From Sedimenticola sp. (lineage in GTDB: Bacteria > Pseudomonadota > Gammaproteobacteria > Chromatiales > Chromatiaceae): DNA of 10,242 nt. Below, one piece after another: positions 1 to 5,854 of this stretch. The stretch lies in contig JALVUB010000306.1 of NCBI GenBank assembly GCA_027023915.1, forward strand, positions 1 through 10,242, written 5' to 3'. Under the pieces are notes generated by a model. The model ran no database searches and had not been told where the DNA came from. It was given only the letters and a program-made list of their open reading frames with translations. The position numbers and the translations under genes were made by a program. Each line of letters opens with the position of its first letter. Position 1 is the stretch's first letter.

Positions 1-535
1 CTTCCACGGTGATGACCCCTTCCTTGCCCACTTTCTCCATCGCTTCGGCGATGATGTCGCCGATGGCGGTGTCGGAGTTGGCGGAGATGGCGCCCACCTG
101 GGCAATGGCCTTGGAGTCCTCGCACGGCTTGGACATCTCCTTTAGCTGCTCCACGGCGGCTTCCACCGCCTTGTCGATGCCGCGCTTGAGATCCATGGGG
201 TTCATGCCGGCGGCCACAGCCTTCAGGCCCTCGCGCACCATGGCCTGGGCCAGCACGGTGGCGGTGGTGGTGCCGTCGCCGGCCACGTCGGAGGTTTGGG
301 AGGAGACCTCCTTCACCATCTGCGCGCCCATGTTTTCAAATTTGTCTGAAAGCTCGATCTCCTTGGCCACGGACACGCCGTCCTTGGTGATGGTGGGAGC
401 GCCGAAGGATTTCTCCAGCACAACATTGCGGCCCTTGGGACCGAGGGTCACCTTTACGGCGTTGGCCAGGATATTGACCCCGTTCAGCATGCGCTGACGG
501 GCTTCGTCACTGAAACGTACTTCTTTTGCTGTCAT
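1..535 (-). CDS. groEL: Chaperonin GroEL, N-terminal part (cut by window edge)
   Basis: This is the 60-kDa subunit of the GroEL/GroES cytoplasmic chaperonin, which folds proteins in an ATP-driven double-ring chamber. The minus-strand frame opens with ATG at 535-533 and runs off the left edge after 178 complete codons of the usual ~548. The equatorial ATP site is visible: LGPKGRN at residues 31-37, KDG with Asp52, and DGTTT with Asp87 at residues 87-91, all in E. coli register. The sequence then enters the intermediate domain (VGAISANSD). A GGGGA about 10 bases before the ATG can serve as ribosome binding site. It lies 83 bp downstream of groES and is presumably co-transcribed from the promoter near 989-1016. 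The C-terminus, including any Gly-Gly-Met tail, is not in the window. Confidence 0.98.
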   Translation of the reverse strand, partial: MTAKEVRFSDEARQRMLNGVNILANAVKVTLGPKGRNVVLEKSFGAPTITKDGVSVAKEIELSDKFENMGAQMVKEVSSQTSDVAGDGTTTATVLAQAMVREGLKAVAAGMNPMDLKRGIDKAVEAAVEQLKEMSKPCEDSKAIAQVGAISANSDTAIGDIIAEAMEKVGKEGVITVE

Positions 536-574
536 GGTTTTGATTCCCCAGCTAATTCTGTTGTCCGATCTTCA

Positions 575-591
575 GCCGGCTGCCTGCCGGC
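575..591 (-). other. Hairpin in the groES-groEL intercistronic gap
   Basis: A perfect 6-bp inverted repeat (GCCGGC, 5-nt loop, GCCGGC) lies in the 83-bp gap between groES and groEL. No T-tract follows it in the transcribed direction, so it does not look like an intrinsic terminator. Intercistronic stem-loops in groESL transcripts can be processing or stability sites, as known for Agrobacterium groESL, but that role here is inference. Confidence 0.35.
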
Positions 592-618
592 GCCTTAAGA
601 GGGTCTGCGGCTGCTGAT

Positions 619-909
619 TCAGCCCTCGATGACACCCATGATGTCTTCCTCGCGCATCACCAGCAGCTCTTCGCCGTCGATCTTTACCTCGGTGCCGGAA
701 TATTTTCCGAACAGCACCTTGTCGCCCACCTTCACGTCCAGCGGACGCACTTCGCCGTTGTCGAGAATCCTGCCGTTGCCCACGGCGATGACCTCGCCCT
801 GGATCGGCTTCTCGGTGGCGGTGTCGGGAAGCACGATGCCGCCGGGGGTGGTGGTCTCCTCTTCCGTGCGGCGAATGACCACGCGGTCATGCAAGGGACG
901 GATGTTCAT
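619..909 (-). CDS. groES: Co-chaperonin GroES
   Basis: GroES is the heptameric lid that caps GroEL and seals the folding chamber. The 96-residue length is standard. The start RPLHDRVV is typical. The mobile loop lies at about residues 16-33 and carries the GroEL-contacting tripeptide Ile25-Val26-Leu27 within PGGIVLPD. The C-terminal strand EDIMGVIEG is also canonical. The ATG at 909-907 is preceded by GAGGAGT (924-918), a good ribosome binding site, which settles the start. The gene is first in the groES-groEL operon. Its leader, about 70 nt, contains the CIRCE operator. Confidence 0.99.
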   Translation of the reverse strand: MNIRPLHDRVVIRRTEEETTTPGGIVLPDTATEKPIQGEVIAVGNGRILDNGEVRPLDVKVGDKVLFGKYSGTEVKIDGEELLVMREEDIMGVIEG

Positions 910-962
910 AGACAGATACTCCTCAAATTGCCTGTTTGTTGATGACTGGATTCAAGGGGCTG

Positions 963-989
963 TTAGCACTCCCCCAAGGTGAGTGCTAA
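963..989 (-). promoter_or_regulatory. CIRCE operator (HrcA-binding inverted repeat)
   Basis: The sequence is TTAGCACTC (963-971), a 9-bp spacer, then GAGTGCTAA (981-989). This matches the CIRCE consensus with no mismatch in either arm and with the standard spacer length. CIRCE is the DNA site of HrcA, which represses groESL and dnaK operons until heat stress. Here it overlaps the end of the predicted -10 box and covers the predicted transcription start, as expected for direct repression. It implies an hrcA gene elsewhere in this genome. Confidence 0.95.
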
Positions 990-1016
990 TAATAGGGACG
1001 GTTTTGGGAAAGTCAA
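989..1016 (-). promoter_or_regulatory. groESL promoter (sigma70-like, overlapping sigma32-like elements)
   Basis: Read on the minus strand there is TTGACT (1016-1011), a 16-bp spacer and TATTAT (994-989), close to the sigma70 consensus, with the predicted start near 982 inside the CIRCE. The same bases can be read as a heat-shock promoter: CTTGACT (1017-1011), 13 bp, then CCCTATTAT (997-989), against the sigma32 consensus CTTGAAA and CCCCATnT. The site lies in the 121-bp gap between fxsA and groES. Which sigma factor is used cannot be told from sequence. Confidence 0.7.
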
Positions 1017-1030
1017 GAGCCGCAACGGCA

Positions 1031-1456
1031 TCAGTCACCGTCGCGCCGGAACTCGCCCTCGATCACCCGTATCCGGCCACCGCGCTCGGATTGGACCATG
1101 GCGCCGCCACGGCGCAGCAGGACAAGAATCAGCCAGCGCCGCACCTGGGGCACCAGCAGCAGGAAGCCCACCGTGTCGGTGATGAAACCAGGAAAGAAGA
1201 GCAGCACGCCGGCCACCAGCAGGACGGCCCCCTCCATCATCTCCAACGCGGGCACTTCCCGCCGCGCCAGGGTCTGCTGCACCCTGAAGAGCACGGAAAG
1301 ACCTTCCATTCGAACCAACCCCGCGCCCAAAACCGCGGTGAAGATGCTCAACAAAATGGTGGGGAGCGCACCGATGACGCTGCCCACCTGAATTAACAGG
1401 TAGAGCTCCACCAGTGGCGCAATCAACAAAAACAGAAAAAACAGCGGCACGGGCAT
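1031..1456 (-). CDS. fxsA: FxsA family membrane protein
   Basis: This is a small inner-membrane protein of the FxsA family, named for the E. coli gene whose overexpression relieves F-plasmid exclusion of phage T7. Its physiological role is unknown. The 141 residues contain hydrophobic segments at about 3-23, 27-47, 73-90 and 93-115. The family signature PGFITDTVGFLLL sits at about residues 89-101, followed by a basic, charged cytoplasmic-type tail. The start ATG at 1456-1454 gives the standard N-terminus, although no strong Shine-Dalgarno is seen before it. The gene lies upstream of groES on the same strand, and in E. coli fxsA is also close to groESL. The groES promoter begins only about 15 bp past its stop, so read-through into groES is possible. 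Family assignment is secure, function is not. Confidence 0.93.
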   Translation of the reverse strand: MPVPLFFLFLLIAPLVELYLLIQVGSVIGALPTILLSIFTAVLGAGLVRMEGLSVLFRVQQTLARREVPALEMMEGAVLLVAGVLLFFPGFITDTVGFLLLVPQVRRWLILVLLRRGGAMVQSERGGRIRVIEGEFRRDGD

Positions 1457-1457
1457 C

Positions 1458-1486
1458 TTGCACAGATGTGGTCAAAAACGTTTAAT
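1458..1486 (+). promoter_or_regulatory. Possible promoter for cutA-dsbD
   Basis: TTGCAC (1458-1463), a 17-bp spacer and TTTAAT (1481-1486) resemble a sigma70 promoter, with three of six and five of six bases matching. It lies in the divergent gap between fxsA and cutA, about 30 bp before the chosen cutA start. The -35 match is weak, so this is a tentative call. Confidence 0.35.
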
Positions 1487-1517
1487 TCAAGGCCGTCTCT
1501 CATCGTTTTTCAATGAA

Positions 1518-1859
1518 ATGAATCAAAACGTTCCGCCGGTCTCTTCCCTGCTGGTGGTGCTCTGCACCTGCCCGCCGGCGCGGGCGGAAGAAATCGCCAC
1601 CGCTTTGGTGGAGCAGCGGCTGGCCGCCTGTGTCAACATCGGCGGGCCTGTCCGTTCCATCTACCGCTGGCAGGGCAAGGTTGAAAAAGAGGAAGAAGAG
1701 TTGTTGATAATCAAAACCACCCCCAGGCGCTGGCCCGGTCTGCGGGATACACTGGCGCGGCTGCATCCCTACGACGTACCGGAGATCATCGCCCTGCCGG
1801 TGACCGACGGACACCCCGACTATCTGCGCTGGGCCGAGGAGAGCTTATGTACCGAGTGA
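1518..1859 (+). CDS. cutA: CutA1 family divalent-cation tolerance protein
   Basis: CutA1 is a small, very stable trimer with a ferredoxin-like fold. It was first linked to copper/divalent-cation tolerance in E. coli, and its exact role is unsettled. The 113-residue product carries the family blocks VVLCTCP (about 13-19), LAACVNI (35-41), YRWQGKVE (49-56), LLIIKTT (62-68), HPYDVPEIIALPV (83-95) and YLRW (102-105). Cysteines are at 16, 18, 38 and 111. The frame is also open upstream to a TTG at 1458. I chose ATG 1518 because it gives the usual family length and the TTG overlaps the putative promoter. No good Shine-Dalgarno precedes ATG 1518, so the start is moderately sure. The last 13 bases overlap dsbD, and cutA-dsbD is an arrangement also found in E. 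coli. Confidence 0.95.
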   Translation: MNQNVPPVSSLLVVLCTCPPARAEEIATALVEQRLAACVNIGGPVRSIYRWQGKVEKEEEELLIIKTTPRRWPGLRDTLARLHPYDVPEIIALPVTDGHPDYLRWAEESLCTE

Positions 1860-4234
1860 TTCAGATTCTCGTGTTGCTACTGGTGGCGGCGTCATCCACT
1901 GTACATGCCGCCTTCGACCAACGCCAGCTTCTCAAGCCAGATCAGGCCTACCGGATCTCCAGCAAGGTTAAAGGCCACAAGATCGTGGTGCACTGGGACA
2001 TCGCGGACGGCTACTACCTCTACAGAAGCAAGTTCCGTTTCGACACGGCCACCAAGGGCGTGACCCTGGGAGAAGCGGATCTGCCGGACGGCGAAATCAA
2101 GAAAGACCCCTTTTTCGGCGACATGGAGATCTACCACCACGGGGTGGATGCGGTGATTCCTGTCCATTTCACCGGTGACAAACGACCGGAGATGATTGAG
2201 CTGGATGTTCGCTCCCAGGGCTGCTGGGAAGGGGGCATCTGCTTTCCGCCACATCGTCAGACCCTGCTGGTGGCGCTTGACAGTCAGGCCGACCAACCTC
2301 CGCCGGTGGCGTCCGAAGCGGCCATGGAGGCGGAACAGTCTCTTCAGGAGATGAACGGCTCGACCGGTGGCGGCAATGCCTCAACGGAAACCCAGGCCAC
2401 CCCATCCAACGACAATCCCTCACGCGCGCTCGCGGCCCTGGGTGCCCTGGGTGAGGGCCTGGGGCTGAAACAGGACAACTTTCTGCCACCGGAACAAGCC
2501 TACCAGGTGACTCCCGAAGTGGTGAGTGGCAATCTGTTGCGGCTCGATTTCAAGGTGGCCGACGGCACCTATCTCTACCAGGACAAGCTGGCCGTTTCCA
2601 TGGAGGGAGACGGCATCGCCATCGGCAAACTGACGCTGCCGAAACCCAAAACCAAGCACGGGGTCAAACCCGACGGCACTATCGGTGACGTGCCGGTGTT
2701 CGATCACGACTTTCAGGTGGGGATACCGCTGACACGACGGAACAGGGAAAGACTCAACGCCAGGCTGACGGTGAAGTACCAGGGATGCGCCGAGAAGGGA
2801 ATCTGTTATCCGCCACAGACGAAAACCTTCGACCTGACCCTGCCGGAAGCAGGCGCCACCACCGCTACGGACAACAGCACGCAGGCAACAGATGCCGACG
2901 CGGGCGCGACAGGCGAAAAATCAGAGCAGGACCGCATAGCGGACATGCTCCGGTCGGACAGCGCCTGGCTTGTTCTTGCCAGTTTTTTCGGACTGGGGCT
3001 GCTGCTGGCCTTCACGCCCTGCGTCTTCCCCATGATTCCCATTCTGTCTGGCATCATCGCCGGGCAAGGTCACCAAGTGACCACCAAACGCGCCTTTTTT
3101 CTCTCGCTGGTGTTCGTTCTCGCCATGTCCGTCACCTACACCCTGGCAGGCATCTTTGCCGGCCTTTTCGGCGCCAATTTGCAGGCCGCCTTCCAGAATC
3201 CCTGGATATTGAGCCTCTTCGCCCTGGTGTTTGTCGCCCTGGCGCTGTCGATGTTTGGGTTTTATGACCTGCAACTGCCCACTTCCTGGCAGAGCAGGCT
3301 CACCGAGTTGAGCAACCGTCAGCAGGGCGGTCAGATTGCGGGGGTGGCGGTGATGGGACTGTTGTCGGCACTCATTGTCGGGCCATGCGTGGCGCCGCCG
3401 CTGGCCGGCGCGCTGATCTTCATCGGCCAGACCGGCGACTGGCAGCTTGGCGGCCTGGCACTGTTCGCCATGAGCCTGGGGATGGGCACGCCGCTCATCG
3501 CCATCGGCACCTCAGCCGGCAAGCTGTTACCCCGGGCCGGTGGCTGGATGGATGCGGTAAAGGCGGTTTTTGGCGTCATCATGCTGGCGCTGGCGATCAC
3601 CATGCTGGAGCGCTTTCTCGATCCGCTGATTCCCTTGCTGTTGTGGGGTCTGCTGTTGGTGGTCTCTTCGGTTTACATGGGCGCGCTGGAACCCCTGCCG
3701 GAGGGCGCTTCGGGATGGCGCAAACTATGGAAGGGACTGGGCGTGGCACTGTTGATCTATGGCGCGCTCTATCTTGTGGGAGTGGCGGCAAACGGTCGTG
3801 ACACCACCCAGCCCTTGCGTGGCATTCTGCCCGCCGGTGGAGGCGCCACGGCTTCCGTGACCAGTACCGAGGTGCATTTCAAGCGGATCAAAAGCGTGGC
3901 CGGTCTTGAACGCGAGCTGGCCGCCGCCAAGGCGGCCGGCAAGCCGGTGTTGCTCGATTTCTATGCCGACTGGTGCGTCTATTGCAAGACGCTGGAGAAA
4001 AATGTTTTTCCCGATCCCCAGGTGCGTTCCCGCCTGGCCGGCTTCGTGCTGCTCCAGGCCGATGTGACCAATCAGGACAAGGAGGATCTTGCGCTGCAAA
4101 AACGGTTTGAGATTCCCGCCCCACCGGCACTCATCTTCTGGAACGGGCGTGGAGTCGAGCGCCGCGCGCTGCGAATCATGGGCGAGATCGACGCCAAGGG
4201 GCTGGCGGCCCACCTTGACAAGGTGTTGCAATGA
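1847..4234 (+). CDS. dsbD: Thiol:disulfide interchange protein DsbD with duplicated N-terminal domain
   Basis: DsbD carries electrons from cytoplasmic thioredoxin through the inner membrane to periplasmic thiol proteins such as DsbC and cytochrome c maturation factors. At 795 residues it is far longer than E. coli DsbD (565). Order: signal peptide (about 1-21); first DsbD-N domain with Cys126 and Cys132 (CX5C in GCWEGGIC); Ser/Thr/Ala-rich linker (about 148-200); second DsbD-N domain with Cys314 and Cys320 (GCAEKGIC); transmembrane domain (about 373-648) with the redox pair Cys392 (FTPCVFP) and Cys514 (VGPCVAP), spaced 122 apart as in E. coli; and a C-terminal thioredoxin domain with WCVYC (Cys710, Cys713) and a probable cis-proline in PAPPALIF. 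The extra length comes mainly from the duplicated N-domain, and both copies keep their cysteines. GAGGAG (1836-1841) inside the cutA end is its ribosome binding site. It overlaps the next gene by 4 bp. Confidence 0.97.
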   Translation: MYRVIQILVLLLVAASSTVHAAFDQRQLLKPDQAYRISSKVKGHKIVVHWDIADGYYLYRSKFRFDTATKGVTLGEADLPDGEIKKDPFFGDMEIYHHGVDAVIPVHFTGDKRPEMIELDVRSQGCWEGGICFPPHRQTLLVALDSQADQPPPVASEAAMEAEQSLQEMNGSTGGGNASTETQATPSNDNPSRALAALGALGEGLGLKQDNFLPPEQAYQVTPEVVSGNLLRLDFKVADGTYLYQDKLAVSMEGDGIAIGKLTLPKPKTKHGVKPDGTIGDVPVFDHDFQVGIPLTRRNRERLNARLTVKYQGCAEKGICYPPQTKTFDLTLPEAGATTATDNSTQATDADAGATGEKSEQDRIADMLRSDSAWLVLASFFGLGLLLAFTPCVFPMIPILSGIIAGQGHQVTTKRAFFLSLVFVLAMSVTYTLAGIFAGLFGANLQAAFQNPWILSLFALVFVALALSMFGFYDLQLPTSWQSRLTELSNRQQGGQIAGVAVMGLLSALIVGPCVAPPLAGALIFIGQTGDWQLGGLALFAMSLGMGTPLIAIGTSAGKLLPRAGGWMDAVKAVFGVIMLALAITMLERFLDPLIPLLLWGLLLVVSSVYMGALEPLPEGASGWRKLWKGLGVALLIYGALYLVGVAANGRDTTQPLRGILPAGGGATASVTSTEVHFKRIKSVAGLERELAAAKAAGKPVLLDFYADWCVYCKTLEKNVFPDPQVRSRLAGFVLLQADVTNQDKEDLALQKRFEIPAPPALIFWNGRGVERRALRIMGEIDAKGLAAHLDKVLQ

Positions 4235-4773
4235 AACCGAAACAGTTCTTTCTGCTGGCACTCATGGGCATCCTTCTTGGCGCGGGAGCGAGCTTTGTTT
4301 ACCACTGGTTGCAGAAGGAAGAGCTGCTGCAAACAGCGGCCAACCCACAAGACCGCCTGCCCAACTTTACCCTGCCGGATCTCGACGGCAGCCCCTGGCG
4401 GGCGGAGGAGTGGCGCGACCGGGTGTTGGTGGTGAATTTCTGGGCGTCCTGGTGCCCACCCTGCCGTCATGAGATGCCGATGTTTGTTCGACTGGACAAG
4501 GCTTATCGGAAAAAAGGGGTTCTGTTCGTGGGCATCGCCATCGATGATCCGGTTTCCGCGCGTGATTTTGTCGACACCCACGAAGTTGAATTCCCCATTC
4601 TTTTGGGGCAGGAGAAGGGCATTGCCCTGGCACGCCGGCTGGGTGACCGGCTGGAGGCCTTGCCCTTTACCGTGGTGGCGGACCGCAATGGCCACATCCA
4701 GGCACGACGCGCCGGAGAAATGCCTGAGCGCACCCTGAAACCGCTGCTGGAACGGCTCACGCAGCAACCGTAG
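4231..4773 (+). CDS. TlpA/ResA-like membrane-anchored periplasmic thioredoxin
   Basis: This is a thioredoxin-fold thiol-disulfide oxidoreductase of the TlpA/ResA/DsbE group. The 180 residues begin with an uncleaved-looking signal anchor (about 6-24, no clear cleavage site), so the catalytic domain should sit in the periplasm. The domain starts with the AhpC/TSA-like DRLPNFTLPDLDG (about 41-53). The active site is WASWCPPC with Cys75 and Cys78, and the probable cis-proline is Pro145 in ALPFTVV. Its ATG overlaps the dsbD stop (ATGA, 4231-4234), indicating translational coupling. The likely role is as a reductant of periplasmic proteins or apocytochrome c, itself reduced by the adjacent DsbD. 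The partner is inferred from context only. I see no reason to call it CcmG, since no other ccm genes are present. Confidence 0.9.
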   Translation: MKPKQFFLLALMGILLGAGASFVYHWLQKEELLQTAANPQDRLPNFTLPDLDGSPWRAEEWRDRVLVVNFWASWCPPCRHEMPMFVRLDKAYRKKGVLFVGIAIDDPVSARDFVDTHEVEFPILLGQEKGIALARRLGDRLEALPFTVVADRNGHIQARRAGEMPERTLKPLLERLTQQP

Positions 4774-4775
4774 GA

Positions 4776-4790
4776 GCGGTCCCCCACCGC
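4776..4790 (+). terminator. Weak hairpin after the tlpA-like gene
   Basis: GCGGT, a CCCCC loop and ACCGC form a perfect 5-bp stem three bases after the stop codon of the dsbD operon. No run of T follows, so it is not a classical intrinsic terminator. It may be a 3'-end stabiliser or chance. Confidence 0.2.
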
Positions 4791-4887
4791 GAACTCTGTA
4801 AACTCTTCTCCCGGGTCATCAGCGGGCTCACAAAAACCTGGACTTTTTGATCCTGTTTTTGCAAAATTTAATAAATTGACAGCCGAT

Positions 4888-4906
4888 TTGCAGCATTTGG
4901 CTGCAA
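4888..4906 (+). other. 7-bp hairpin in the aroQ leader
   Basis: TTGCAGC, loop ATTTG, GCTGCAA is a perfect 7-bp inverted repeat ending 22 bases before the aroQ ATG. It could be an operator palindrome or a leader stem-loop. No T-tract follows, so it is not a terminator. Function unknown. Confidence 0.45.
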
Positions 4907-4928
4907 GATCCTTCTCCGGGCGCATTCC

Positions 4929-5378
4929 ATGGCACAGCTTTTGGTTCTCAACGGCCCCAATCTCAACCTGCTGGGCAGCCGGGAACCCGGCCATTACGGA
5001 ACACGCACCCTGGACGAGATCGAACACCGGTTGAAATCCCTGGCCGAGCAAGCCGGCCATCAGCTCGATTTTTTCCAGTCCAATGCGGAACACGAGCTGG
5101 TCGAGCGAGTTCACCAGGCGGGCCGGGATGGCGTTGATTTCATCATTATCAACCCGGCCGCTTTCACCCACACCAGCGTGGCGCTGCGAGACGCCTTGCT
5201 GGGCGTGACCATCCCATTCATAGAGGTGCATCTCTCCAACGTCTTCGCCCGGGAGCCGTTCCGCCACCACTCCTATCTGTCGGATGTGGCCGTCGGAGTC
5301 ATCAGCGGCCTCGGCGCTGTGGGCTATGAACTGGCCTTGCAGGCCGCGCTGGAGAGAACCGGCACATCGCCGAACTGA
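4929..5378 (+). CDS. aroQ: 3-dehydroquinate dehydratase, type II
   Basis: AroQ converts 3-dehydroquinate to 3-dehydroshikimate, the third step of the shikimate pathway to aromatic amino acids. Type II enzymes are dodecamers of ~150-residue subunits with a flavodoxin-like fold. The 149-residue product shows NGPNLNLLGSREP near the start with the expected catalytic Arg18 and Tyr23 (GHYG), then IINPAAFTHTS with Asn75 and His81, then EVHLSN with His101, and FRHHSYLS with Arg112. All known active-site positions are filled. The ATG at 4929 gives the standard N-terminus, though the Shine-Dalgarno is poor. The stop is 16 bp before accB, and the aroQ-accB-accC order is common in gammaproteobacteria, so the three are probably co-transcribed. 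Confidence 0.98.
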   Translation: MAQLLVLNGPNLNLLGSREPGHYGTRTLDEIEHRLKSLAEQAGHQLDFFQSNAEHELVERVHQAGRDGVDFIIINPAAFTHTSVALRDALLGVTIPFIEVHLSNVFAREPFRHHSYLSDVAVGVISGLGAVGYELALQAALERTGTSPN

Positions 5379-5394
5379 ACGAGCAGGTTTTCCC

Positions 5395-5844
5395 ATGGAC
5401 ATTCGCAAGGTCAAAAAGCTGATCGAACTGTTGGAAACATCCGACATAGCCGAAATCGAAATTCATGAAGGCGAGGAATCGGTGCGTATCAGCCGTTACA
5501 GCTCGGCGCCGCCTCCCGTTGCGTCAGCGCCTGTCCCGGCCGCCGCGCCGCCGGCAGCGCCCGCGGCGGCCGAGAGCACACCGGCGGAAGAGGCATCGGA
5601 GGATCTGGAAGGCCATGTGATCCGCTCGCCCATGGTGGGGACCTTCTACCGCGCCCCCAGCCCCGGCGCCAAGCCGTTCGTCACCGAAGGTCAGCAGGTG
5701 AAGCCGGGCGATACCCTCTGCATCATCGAGGCGATGAAGATTCTCAACCAGATCGAGTCGGATACCGCCGGCACGGTGAAGGCCATTCTGGTGGAAAACG
5801 GCCAGCCGGTGGAGTACAACCAGCCGCTGTTCATCATCGAGTGA
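5395..5844 (+). CDS. accB: Biotin carboxyl carrier protein of acetyl-CoA carboxylase
   Basis: AccB carries the biotin that AccC carboxylates and that AccA/AccD then use to make malonyl-CoA. The 149 residues comprise an N-terminal segment MDIRKVKKLIELLE that in the family mediates binding to AccC, a Pro/Ala-rich flexible linker (about 38-63), and a C-terminal biotinyl domain. The domain includes the 'thumb' region VGTFYRAPSPGAKPF (81-95), found in true BCCPs, and the biotinylation site EAMKI with Lys115. The usual residue after the lysine is Met or Leu, and here it is Ile. The open frame extends upstream into aroQ, but ATG 5395 matches the family N-terminus. It is 10 bp from accC. Confidence 0.98.
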   Translation: MDIRKVKKLIELLETSDIAEIEIHEGEESVRISRYSSAPPPVASAPVPAAAPPAAPAAAESTPAEEASEDLEGHVIRSPMVGTFYRAPSPGAKPFVTEGQQVKPGDTLCIIEAMKILNQIESDTAGTVKAILVENGQPVEYNQPLFIIE

Positions 5845-5854
5845 GGGCGGCACC

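Larger units (their letters stand above)
4774..4928 (+). promoter_or_regulatory. aroQ leader, AT-rich, possible promoter
   Basis: This 155-bp gap is the longest in the window. Its middle (about 4831-4880) is clearly AT-richer than the genes around it, which fits a promoter for aroQ-accB-accC. TTTAAT at 4867-4872 is a possible -10, but no good -35 stands at the right distance: TTGATC at 4847-4852 is only 14 bp away. TTGACA at 4876-4881 is a perfect -35 hexamer, but no acceptable -10 follows it. A promoter is therefore likely here but not placed with confidence. Confidence 0.4.

Noticed and set aside
983..1396. Plus-strand open frames of up to 137 codons opposite fxsA.
   Set aside because: The minus strand encodes a clear FxsA protein, and the plus-strand products are composition-driven and begin inside the CIRCE/promoter.
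1458..1517. A longer cutA beginning at TTG 1458.
   Set aside because: It would add 20 residues not typical of CutA1 and would place the start inside the likely promoter.
4876..4881. Perfect -35 hexamer TTGACA before aroQ.
   Set aside because: No acceptable -10 hexamer lies 15-19 bp downstream, because that space holds the palindrome.
4503..5447. A 314-codon minus-strand open frame crossing the tlpA-aroQ gap.
   Set aside because: It lies opposite two well-supported genes and the intergenic leader. It has no recognisable motif, and the open frame is explained by base composition.
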